Source: Bromus sterilis
Lineage: Eukaryota; Streptophyta; Magnoliopsida; Poales; Poaceae
Length of the DNA: 64,000 bases
Direction: 5' to 3'
Assembly (NCBI GenBank): GCA_950022295.1
Contig: OX465598.1
Span: 122,371,001-122,435,000, forward strand
Positions 10,439-20,534 of this stretch are shown one piece after another; position 1 is the stretch's first letter, and the number at the start of each line of letters is the position of its first letter. A program made the translations under genes and the position numbers. Below the pieces are notes generated by a model. The model was given only the letters and a program-made list of their open reading frames with translations. It made no database searches and was not told where the DNA came from.

Positions 10439-13400
10439 TGTCAGAACCCTCTGTTAGGTAATGTGCTAGGATCAAACTCATCTTGCATCATCTTAAAAAT
10501 TTCAAAGAAATCATTTGAAATCAAAATCAAAAGCAAAATGGGAGAAGGAACCCCCCCCCCCCAGATGAATTAATTCAAAAGGCCAGATAAAAATCTTCTC
10601 CAAAAATTCATGTTAGATTTTTGAAAAGTCTTATAAATGAGTGTGATCACATATCAAGTGATGTGGGACCCACCCCATGCTCATGGATTTTTCAAATATT
10701 CAAACAGTGCCTTGGAATTAATCAAAAACCCCTATTTGAGTTAAGATTCAAATTATTTGAATTTTAAAAAGTGCCAAACTGTAGAAGTGTCTAGTCTACA
10801 TTATTATGAGGCCATATAAAAAGTTTCAGCATTTTAGAAAATGGCTAGGTATTTATTTTTGCTAGCCAAAACAAATGTCAGAAAAGAAAAACAGAAAAGA
10901 AAAAGGAAAAAGGCTTACCTGTCGCCCAGGCGAGGGCGGCCCAGCCAGCCCAGCCGGCCCACCAGGGGCAGCAGGGTCTTCTTCCCCGTCCCGCGCCTCC
11001 AAGCTGCTCGGTGGAATGCCACCGAGCCAGCCATGGACGCCACGTCGCCGCCGAGAGCCTTCCAGGCCTCCCCGTGCCTCCTTCTCGCGCCTGGAGACGC
11101 CCTGGAGCACGCCACGTCCATTCCCCCCCCCCCCCTCCAGAGCTTCTTCTCCTCCACCCTCGCTGTTTTCGTCGCCGCCCGAGGACCGCCGTGGAGCACG
11201 CCGCCGAGTCCACGCAGCCACCGTCGTCCCCGAGCCGTGCCACCGTGTCCAGAAGAACCGCAGCAGACGTCTTCGCCGTCCCCCCCCCCCCATTCAATCG
11301 AGCCCGAGCGCCTCAGCAGACGACGCCAGCTTCATCGAGTCCTCGTCGGAGCCGCAGATCGCCGTCGACGCATTCGCCGGCCACACAGCTCCTCTGCCCT
11401 CCCCGACCTCGTCGTCGCACTCAGGGTGAGCAGCAGCCCATTTCCCCTCAACCAACTAGCCCCCTCTCGCCCTCTAGCTCATTTCTCCATGAGAGAAGGA
11501 GCTCACCGTCGCCATGATCGCCGGTGGGGCTGCTCCTTTGCTCGCCTGTCCTCGCCGTGCTATCCATCGCATAGCTGGCGTTCCCAGGAGGCCGTCCATC
11601 TAGCGCATGGACAAGCACGGGCAGCGCAGCGTCGACTGCGTCTAGCCCGTGGCTCCGCCGCCGCTAGGGCTCGTCGCCGACGACATTCCGGCAGCCCCTT
11701 GGCTCCCCCATTTGCACCGTTCGACGCGGACGAGCATGGGGTGCACTCCAGTGCCACCAGCATGCCAAATAGTGGCCGGAACCGCCCTCCCCGTGTGCGC
11801 CGCCGTGGCCAGGCCGCCGGTGGGTTAGGCCTTAACCCCGCGCTAAACACCCCCCTGGTGACACTGACAAGTGGGCCCAGGGCCCTTAATCCCCCCCCGG
11901 TTAGTTTAAACTAACCAGGTTAATTAACCCAGAGACTGACACCCCGGCCCCACAGGTCAGACCGCCCCCCCCCCCCCCACGTCACCCTTGCGCAAGCATG
12001 ACGCAGTAAAAAAATTCCAGAATAAAAAGAAATCAGAGAAATTACAGAAATTCCAGAAAAAGGCTGAAACTTTGGAAATTCATAGAAAATTCATATCAAC
12101 TCCAAATTTAACAAATAATATATGAAAAATCATCAGCAGAAAATAAGATTTCCAAATTTCCAACTTTCAACTATGTTTGAGTTGAATTTAAAATGTGATC
12201 AGTAGCATTTGCTATTTGATTTAAATGGAATTAAATCAAATTCTTTTCAAATGCTTTTGCATTTTGAACCATATCAACATATCACATTATACTTGAACTT
12301 CAGAGGTATATCATACACATTTCAAAATGGTTCAACTTGATCAAACAATGTCAATTATAACTTGGCTAAAATGAATTCAAATTGGAGTTTGAATTTGCAA
12401 TTCAATTTGCAATATACTCCATTTAAATGGAATTGCTTCACACATCAAAGCATATACATCAAGTTTCAACCTTCAACCATGTGATTGTGCATTGTATTTA
12501 CTTTGCTACCTTGTTTGTTGTTTGTCGAGTAGAGGTGGAACCGGAACAGGAGGCTGCCCCTTCGTTGAAGACCCCGAACCCGAACCTCGTCAACAAGGCA
12601 AGCAAACCCCCATTGATCATGTCGATAAAATCTCAATTCCCTCACATGTCTCGCTTATGCATTGTATAGGATGATTACCATGCTACGTTTCTACCGCATA
12701 GATGAACCCATTCCTTTGCATGACCTATCATTTGTCACAGTAGTAGGAAAAACACAATCCTAGCAAATGTAGGAGTTGATTGATATCATGTGACCCCTGC
12801 AACTGTTACTGCTTATTGCATGCTTAGAGTGATACAATGATGTTACTGTTATGTGAGTCGGGATGGTAGTGATCATGATGATGATGGTGGAAAGGTGTTG
12901 GTGAATCTACCCTAATACAAAGTGAACGATGAGAGGCTGTGTAGGAGTACACGGTGGGTTGTCTCGTTGAACACCGCCCTAAGTCCGAGTTCTTGTGTGG
13001 TGATCCAAGATGAAGAGTACAACCACACATTGGGCTCACTGACCCCTCTCAACCTATTAACTCATCCCTTTCGACGTCCAGATGTCGCAATAGTTCGGAG
13101 TTCTGGTAGGTTTGTGGCCTGGCTGCTAAGTGAGAGAACGGCTCACCCGAGACCGGCTTATGCACCACGCACACATCACCTGGGTCCACTTCGGTAAACC
13201 GGTCGGGTTCACGATAGTGGTAGCCAACCCAGGTAGGCGGCTTTCTCGGACTAGATAGGCTATGAGGTAACAGTTGTGGTGAGCATCCTCGCTGGCACCC
13301 CTTGAATGGTGTCGAGATCAAAGGCGGTAAATGATGATCATGTGTGTGTAGCGGTACACCCCTGCAGGGTTAACAAAACTATTCGAATAGCCGCGTCCGC

Positions 13401-14522
13401 GGTAAAGGACTGCTTGGAAAGCTTAGCTTGATTATTAGATAACTTGAACTGGATACTTCTAAAACACACCAAGATAAGTGTGAGTGCTATGGCGTGCTTT
13501 CTCGTGGGGAAGTCGAGGAAGGCACCATAGTGGTGTAAGTTGTTGGAGAAAGTAGTGGACTCGTGTATGCTTCTTACCTCAAGTCTGGTACTCGTAGTTC
13601 AGGACTAGCCAAGTCAAAGTTGGCACTTCTGCAAGTGAAACCCCACCTCCCTTTTACCTTGATACATGTGCATGAGTAGTATAGCTCCTATGTAAGTCTT
13701 GCTGAGTACGACTTTGTACTCACGTTTGCTTAATCTATGTTTTAGATGAACCCACTGACCCCTAAGGTGGCTTCTTCATCGAGCTCGACGACTGAAGATC
13801 AAGCTAGTCTAGTCCCAGTCAGACGACTGGTTCCCTCGTGGAGGGCTTGTGTTTAAATAAGGATTCTTAAGCCATTTGTTAAACTTGTCTGTACTCAGAC
13901 ATACTTGCTTCCGCTTGTTGTTGTAATGTTGGATCACATACTTGTGATCTCTGTGTGCACTCTGTGAGAGTTATCAATAAAATGTATACTTTGTAGAGAA
14001 TTGCAATGATGTCTGTTGTTCATACAAGGCATGTGTGCTGCGTGTATGTTTATGACATGCATGTCTTTGTATGGGTTTTCGAGACCTTAGTTGTGATCTC
14101 GCTGGCGGTCTTTCATACACCAAGTGGCCCTTAGATGTGCGCAGCTTGGGGCATCGCGATGCGATTGCTCGAGACTCCGTCTCGTGCACTCTTTGTGGTA
14201 TGATTGAGCCCGCCCTAGACCCCGACTAAGTGATCGTGCTGGAGTAAGTCTATGTAAGAGTTATGATATAGTCGATAGTATGGTTGAGGCGACTTGTCTG
14301 TGAATATGGGAGTTCATCACCCATATCATTAGACTTGTGTGCGGACGATGAGGACCCATCTTAGTTGATCATCCGGCCTGGATGGGATGCCCCTCACGTA
14401 CGATGCTTTCCGAGAACGTTATGTGCTTGGCCTTGTCTGCTTAGACAAGTGGGTACGGTTCTCGGCTCTCCATATGACTATGTCGTAGCGGAACTTGCAT
14501 ACGCTAACCCCGGGTCCCGACA
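10439..14522 (+). repeat. Element B 5' LTR (4,084 bp)
   Basis: Matches 20512-24526. Starts TGTCAGAACC and ends CCCGACA next to the primer site. It contains an AT-rich start with CATATAAAAAG near 10812 (possible TATA element), a GC-rich block about 10915-12000, the conserved LTR block 13354-13403, and AATAAA near 13976 (possible polyadenylation signal). Compared with the right copy it has longer C runs at four places and keeps a ~45-bp piece (about 14177-14221) missing there. The 357-codon open frame at 10841-11914 is proline/arginine-rich, compositional, and broken in the sister LTR. Confidence 0.9.
13354..13403 (+). promoter_or_regulatory. Conserved LTR block, element B 5' LTR
   Basis: Reads TACACCCCTGCAGGGTTAA, then an A-rich spacer, TATTCGAATAGCCG and CGTCCGCGGT. 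The second B copy is at 23402-23452. The same two-part block, with a CTGCAG or CTGTAG core and a TTCGAA palindrome, is in all four LTR families of the window. Role unknown. Confidence 0.55.
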
Positions 14523-14541
14523 GACTTGGTATCAGAGCAGG
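14523..14541 (+). other. Primer-binding site of element B (tRNA-Met type)
   Basis: Three bases after the LTR end comes TTGGTATCAGAGCAGG, complementary to the 3' end of initiator tRNA-Met, the usual primer of grass Ty3/gypsy elements. It is intact, unlike the deleted site of element A. Confidence 0.85.
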
Positions 14542-14946
14542 ACTGACTGTAGGACTAGTAGCCTTGGCCGAAGTCGAGTCTAGCTTGCTATAGTTATATA
14601 GTTACTCTGGGTATATAAGGGAACTACGTAAGGCTTCTTTTTCTCCTTACCCTGATCGTTCTGAGTTCTGAGTCACCCTCATATTATTCTACGGGAAGAT
14701 AGGACTAGGCTCTCCTCAGTTTGACTAGAACATCTCGTTGTTTGCTTCCTTATAGCCGTAGGAAAGTTGTGTCCGGTTTTCCTAGCATTGTTGTAATGCT
14801 GATTTCTTACATCGTATTATGTAAGTGTTGTTTCCATGTTGTAAGAAATTGTCTTTTTCTTGCAATTACAGTCGTTATGTTGTCCGAGTCATTCCAGGTT
14901 TATCTCATAATCTGATGCATTTGCAAACTCCTTCTTTCTGTTTCAG
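14542..14946 (+). other. Element B 5' leader
   Basis: The non-coding leader starts GACTGACTGTAGGAC and shares about 40 bases with the leader of element A. No ORF is supported. A packaging signal would be expected here, but I cannot identify one. Confidence 0.5.
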
Positions 14947-15759
14947 ATGGCAGATCTTCCCCCTCGGCAGATTGTTCGTTTGACCAGGTGCCTCGGTGTG
15001 CGTGGCAATCCCGCCACGTTGATCGAGATGATGTCCTATGTGGGATATCGATGGTATCCTGAGTACACCGTCGAGGAGCAGTTCCACGACTTCAACCAGA
15101 CCCAGTTCCACTGTGTTGTCAGGATCTACCCGCACCACAATGGAGTCACTCAGCCTATCCACTTTGGACATGGCATTGGCATGACTGAGAACATGGTTGT
15201 GCAGGATGCTGCATATTCATGCATTACACTACTGAAAGAGGAGCACACTATGCTGAGAGAGACCTCGTTCCGCTATATCCCTGCTGCACTTCCAGGAGAA
15301 GAGGGATATTACACCGAACTCTACTCAGATCACTCTGCAGAGGATCCAGTACTTCAGATGACTGCTAGGTTTGCTTGTGATCGAGATCGTGATGCACGCG
15401 CTCTCCGTTTTGAGCTTCACGCCACCCGTGTTCGTCTGTATCGAGCACTGACACTCTTGGCACCCTTCGTGAGTGTTGGATCAGTCGAGTATGATGCTAT
15501 CTACCCTGTGAGGACTCAGATGCCTTCTCGAGTTGCTTGGCCCGAGATTGGAGGCATTTTTCCACCCCGTGGTCCTCTACTTCCACCCTGCGCTGGACCT
15601 AGGCCCCATCCTTGCCCAAATGGATATCAGGGTCCACAGGCCTCCGTGTTTTCCGATGGTCACCTTCATCTACCGGGATACGCGGGTAACTTTTACGAGG
15701 ACTACTATGGAGATGGAGATGAGTCAGACCGCTTGTGGTCTTACTTAGTGAGGATGTAG
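14947..15759 (+). CDS. Extra retrotransposon ORF, 270 aa, dsRNA-binding-domain-like N-terminal half
   Basis: Intact ORF between the primer site and gag of element B, starting MADLPPRQIVRL. Residues ~20-95 show a helix (NPATLIEMMSYVG), three strand-like stretches (YPEYTVEEQF, FHCVVRIYP, THE GxG-type loop GHGIGM) and a helix rich in Ala (VVQDAAYSCITLLKEE), the alpha-beta-beta-beta-alpha order of double-stranded-RNA-binding domains. The lysines of the usual RNA-contacting KKxAK motif are not present. Residues ~150-180 form a second helical stretch, and the C-terminal ~80 residues are Pro/Gly/Asp/Tyr-rich and look disordered. Element A has no counterpart. The frame is uninterrupted although the gag-pol after it is broken. 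The dsRBD-like assignment is my reading of the fold pattern, and the function is unknown. Separate translation or a spliced RNA would be needed to express it. Confidence 0.6.
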   Translation: MADLPPRQIVRLTRCLGVRGNPATLIEMMSYVGYRWYPEYTVEEQFHDFNQTQFHCVVRIYPHHNGVTQPIHFGHGIGMTENMVVQDAAYSCITLLKEEHTMLRETSFRYIPAALPGEEGYYTELYSDHSAEDPVLQMTARFACDRDRDARALRFELHATRVRLYRALTLLAPFVSVGSVEYDAIYPVRTQMPSRVAWPEIGGIFPPRGPLLPPCAGPRPHPCPNGYQGPQASVFSDGHLHLPGYAGNFYEDYYGDGDESDRLWSYLVRM

Positions 15760-16058
15760 TAGTATCTTAGTATATTGTACCCAAGGTGTTCTAAGTTCCA
15801 GAGGCTTAGATAAATAATGTATAGGAAGTCAGAGTGCCTCTAAAGGATGTATCACCTTCATCACGTTTGTATTAGCTTGGTGCTTGTACTAAAACAATGT
15901 ATGGTTTGTATGACAGCTTGTGAATATATGGCTTGTATGCTTTTATCACCATGTTGTCAAGATGAATACTTCCTTTGCTCTGTAATCCTTCCAGTACTTC
16001 AATACCTTGATTAGATTCTTCAAATCAACTCTGTTTGACTTTGGTTTTCACCTTCAGG
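15760..16058 (+). other. Spacer between extra ORF and gag in element B
   Basis: About 300 non-coding bases. A pyrimidine-rich stretch ending in TTTCACCTTCAG (16047-16058) directly before the gag ATG looks like a splice acceptor. Gag may therefore be made from a spliced RNA that skips the extra ORF. This is inference. Confidence 0.4.
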
Positions 16059-17235
16059 ATGTCTCAAGGAACCCGTGGCCATCTTGGTCGTGCACAAGGT
16101 CGTGGGAATGAACCGGAGGAAGGCAACCTTCCACCCCCACGCACGATGGCTCAGGTTCTGATGGAGGTTGAGAGGAACCGCCGAGACTCTCACCATTTTC
16201 TGGAGGTCATTGCCCGCAACACCACTCAGCAGCGCAACGAGTTGGTGTCTCTGAACGACTTCATCCGGCTTCATCCCCCGGTTTTCAGTTACTCCACCGA
16301 GGCCCTTGACGCCGATGACTGGCTTCGCAGCATCGAAAGGAAGCTCCAGGCAGGCCATGTTGCAGATGGCGACAAGGTCAGCTATGCCACCTATCATCTT
16401 GAAGGTACAGCTAGCTCTTGGTGGGAGAACTTTCTGAACATGCGTCCCGTTGGACCGCCCGCATCTTGGGATGAATTCTGCACTTCCTTCCGCGAGCACC
16501 ACATTCCCAAGGGTCTTATGGACCGCAAGCGTGAGGAGTTCTGCAACCTCACCCAAGGCAGAAGGACTGTTGACGAGTTTAGTCGTGAGTTCAACCGACT
16601 GGCTCGTTATGCTACTGAAGAGGTCTCCACCGACGCCAAGAAGCAAGAGAGGTTCCGTCGTGGACTCAATTCCGGACTCCGTCGTGAGCTCAACCTACAT
16701 GACTTTGCCACCTTCCAGGTCCTTGTCAACAAGGCCATCAAGGCAGAGGACATGAACACTCCCAATGACTTTCGCAAACACCCTAGGGACGATGGTTCAT
16801 CCAGTTCCGGCTCCCAGAAGCGCAAGATCTGGATCCCCAACAGTATGTTCCGCCAGAACAACCCGCCGAGGCCATCCTATGTGGCGCCTCGTCCACCAAC
16901 TCAGTTCCACCCAGCTCCACCAAAAAACCCAGCTCCACGCACTGTCTTTGGAGCCTGTTACAAGTGTGGTCAGGCAGGCCATTACTCTCGTCAGTGTCCC
17001 CAGAACCAGCTCCAGAATCAGAATGCTCCACCCCGTGCCGGAGGCAACAACAATGGTCGTGGCAAGCCACCCCAGAAAGTCTACACCGCGAAACCCTCTC
17101 CTCTCGCCACTCGTGGACGTGTGAACCAGATTGCCGCCGAAGAGACTGACGACACCACTGACGTCATTCTTGGTACGCTCCCAGTCAATTATGTTCCTAC
17201 TTCCGTTCTTTTCGACCCAGGAGCATCCATTCATT
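16059..17235 (+). pseudogene. Element B gag and start of protease, ending in a frameshift
   Basis: The first ATG in frame is 16059 (MSQGTRGHLGR); upstream in-frame codons lack ATG. The capsid-like gag domain spans residues ~65-230 (LDADDWLRSIE, LMDRKREEF, RRGLNSGLRREL), then a Gly/Pro/Ser linker and the CCHC zinc knuckle CYKCGQAGHYSRQC (16956-16997). The frame continues into protease (VLFDPGAS, where related elements have DSGAS) and then shifts by one base near 17228. Gag itself is whole and could still encode a capsid; protease is broken. Confidence 0.85.
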
Positions 17236-20200
17236 CATGTCGGAAAGTTATGCACTTCGTCATGAGTTATCTTTTGTTGAATTATCCACCCCCATGATTA
17301 TTCAAACTCCAGGGTCAAGATGGCAAACTAATAGAGTAGGCCATGGTAATCAAATTGCAATTGAGGGTTTAGTATTCCTTGCTTCACTCATAGACCTCAA
17401 GTGTTCAGACATTGATGTCGTCCTTGGCATGGATTGGCTATCAAGACAGAATGCCTACCTTGATTGCAGAGGCAAATCAGTGAAACTCACCCACCCTTCA
17501 GGCAAGACAGTCAACTATACCTCACCCAGAACAAGAACCCAAGTGCATTCTTTGAATGTACTTCCCCTTCCCGAACTTGAAGATATTCCGGTGGTTCGTG
17601 ACTTCCCGGATGTCTTTCCTGAAGAGCTGCCGGGAATGCCACCCGACAGATGTGTAGAGTTCATAGTGGATCTTGTGCCAGGAACCGCACCAATTTCTAG
17701 ACGCCCATACAAAATGGCCCCACGTGAGTTAGCTGAGCTTAAAACCCAACTGGAAGCTTTGTTGGAAAAAGGCTTCATCCGCCCTAGCTCATCGCCATGG
17801 GGTTGCCCCGTTCTGTTCGTAACGAAGAAAGATGGAACAGAAAGGATGTGCGTAGACTATCGCCCGCTAAATCTAGCGACGATAAAGAAAAAAATACCCA
17901 TTACCCAGGATCAATGATCTTTATGATCAACTTCCAGGATCCTCTATCTTCTCCAAGATGGATTTGAGATTAGGTTATCATCAAATCAAAATCCAAAACG
18001 AGGACATTCCGAAAACGGCTTTTACTACTCGTTATGGTCTTTACGAGTACACCGTCATGTCCTTTGGTTTAACCAATGCCCCCGCCACTTTCTCGCGCAT
18101 GATGAACTCGATCTTCATGGAGTACCTAGATAAATTTGTTGTAGTTTATCTCGATGACATTCTCATCTACTCGAAGAACGAAGAAGAACATGCCAAACAC
18201 CTAAGGCTGGTATTGATGAAACTTAGAGAGCATCGCCTGTATGCTAAATTCTCCAAGTGTGAATTTTGGCTACCAGAAGTGACCTACTTAGGCCACGTGA
18301 TTTCTGCAAAAGGCATTGCTGTGAATCCCGAGAGAGTTCAGGCCGTCCTTCACTGGACTCCACCTGAATCGGTTAAGCAAGTTAGGAGTTTTTTTGGCCT
18401 GGCCAGCTATTGTCGTCGCTTCGTCGAGAACTTTTCTAAAGTTGCAAAGCCTCTAACTGAACTCCTCAAGAAAGATAAGAAATTCCTATGGACTCCCAAG
18501 TGCGAGGAAAGCTTTCAAGAGCTAAAAAGAAGATTGACTTCTGCACCCGTACTTGCACCTCCAGACACCAAAAAGGATTTCGAGATCTATTGTGACGCAT
18601 CACGGCAAGGGTTAGGATGCATACTTCTGCAAGATCGACATGTGGTAGCTTATGCTTCACGCCAGTTGCAGCCACATGAAGAGAACTATCCTACCCATGA
18701 CCTTGAAATCGCTGTCGTAGTTCATGCCCTAACAACTTGGCGACATTACCTCCTTGGTAATCGTTGCGAGATCTATTCCGACCACCAAAGCCTCAAATAC
18801 ATTTTCACCCAGCCAGATCTTAATCTCAGGAAAATACGCTGGATTGAGTTGATAAAAGATTACGACGTAGGAATTTCTTACACCCCAGGCAAAGCCAATG
18901 TCATGGCTGATGCACTAAGTCGTAAGTCGTATTGTAACAACCTCATGTTACAACAGTATCAACCACTTCTTCATGAGGAATTTCGCAAGCTCAATCTTGA
19001 GATTGTTCCTCAGGGCTATCTTTCTACCTTGGTGGCGAAACCAACTCTTGAGGACCAAATCATAGTTGCCCAAAGGCGTGCACGAGGTGTTCGCCGGATC
19101 AAGGAGAACATTGTTAGCGGAGTTGCTAAATGTTTCTCCACAGATAGTAAAGGAACGGTATTCTTTGGAAATCATTTGGTAGTACCTAAGAATAAGGAAC
19201 TAAGGCAACTCATCCTCAAGGAAGCCCATGACACACCCCTCTCGATTCATCCCGGTAGCACAAAAATGTACCCTACGCCAGAGATTTTGGTGGACTAGGA
19301 TGAAGAGAGACATTGCTCAATTTGTTGCCGAATTTGATGTTTGTCGTCGCATTAAGGCAGAACATCAAAGACCTCCTGGTACACTTCAACCTTTGCCTAT
19401 TCCAGAGTGGAAATGGGACAAAGTCGGTATGGACTTCATCACCGGCTTTCCAAAAACCCAGAAAGGAAACGATGCCATCTTCGTTGTCATAGATAGGCTT
19501 TCTAAAGTTGCTCACTTCCTTCCGGTTCGCGAGTCTATAACTGCTAGCCAGTTAGCGTACTTGTACGTCTCTAGAATTGTATCCCTTCACGGTGTTCCTT
19601 TGGAAATCAATTCTGATCGTGGTAGCCTTTTCACCTCTAGATTTTGGGGAAGCTTTCAGAATGCTATGGGAAATCATCTCTCCTTTAGTACAGCTTTCCA
19701 TCCTCAGTCTAGCGGTCAAGTCGAAAGGGTTAACCAAATTCTCGAGGACATGCTCAGAGCTTGTGTTATCTCATTCAGAAAGAATTGGGAGAAGTCTCTT
19801 CCATTCGCCGAATTTTCTTATAACAATAGTTTTCAATCTATTCTGAACATGGCTCCTTTTGAACTCCTATATGGACGACGATGTCGAACACCTTTAAACT
19901 GGTGAGAGACCGATGAAAGACAATTCTTTGGACCGGACTTGATCAAGGAAGTAGAAGAGAAAGTTCGCATTGTTCGTGATCAATTGAAAGCAGCCCAGTC
20001 TCGTCAGAAAAGCTACTATGATCGTCATCATAGGCAAGAGAGCTACAATCTGGATGAGAAGGCTTACCTTCGGTTACTCCTTTGAAGGGAACCCAACGTT
20101 TCGGTATCAAAGGCAAGTTGGCCCCACGTTACATCGAACCTTTCCGCATTCTTGCCAAACGTGGAGAAGTTGCCTACCAACTTGAACTACCCCCGCACCT

Positions 20201-20534
20201 TTCCCGAGTACATGATGTATTCCATGTGTCCCAACTCAGGCGTTGCTTCAAGGACCCCATCCGCGAAGTTGACCATGAAACGCTTGATCTCCAAGATGAC
20301 CTTTCTTATCGAGAATTACCCGTTCGTATTCTTGATTCCGCAGAGCGTGTCACTCGTCGTCAGAAGATTAGGTTTCTGAAAGTGCAATGGTCACACCACA
20401 CTGAGAGAGAAGCCACGTGGGAAAGAGAAGACCGTCTCTGTACCGAGTACCCCTCCTTCCTCCCGCAGACTTCTGAATCTCGGGACGAGATTCTGTTGAG
20501 TGGGGGCGAGTTGTCAGAACCCTCTGTTAGGTAA
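17229..20534 (+). pseudogene. Element B pol (protease to chromodomain), frameshifted
   Basis: Pieces in order: rest of protease and RT start (17237-17914), RT/RNase H (17958-19290) with YLDD at 18147-18158 and RNase H YCDASRQG and YSDHQSLKYIF, integrase (19228-19902) with the zinc region, DFITGFP and NSDRG, and integrase C-terminus plus chromodomain (20070-20534, KVQWSHHTEREATWERE). Breaks: -1 near 17228, +1 in an A run near 17889, a shift near 19272, TGA at 19903-19905, and -1 near 20070. The last frame passes through the polypurine tract and stops at TAA 20532-20534, about 20 bases inside the 3' LTR. The chromodomain is known in chromoviruses to guide integration to heterochromatin. Confidence 0.85.
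20494..20511 (+). other. Polypurine tract of element B
   Basis: GAGTGGGGGCGAGT directly precedes TGTCAGAACC of the 3' LTR. It is coding in the pol frame as well as serving as plus-strand primer. Confidence 0.8.

Noticed and set aside
10841..11914. 357-codon open frame in the left LTR of element B
   Set aside because: Pro/Arg/Ser-rich, lies in the GC-rich LTR leader, several other frames are open over the same span, and it is broken in the sister LTR.
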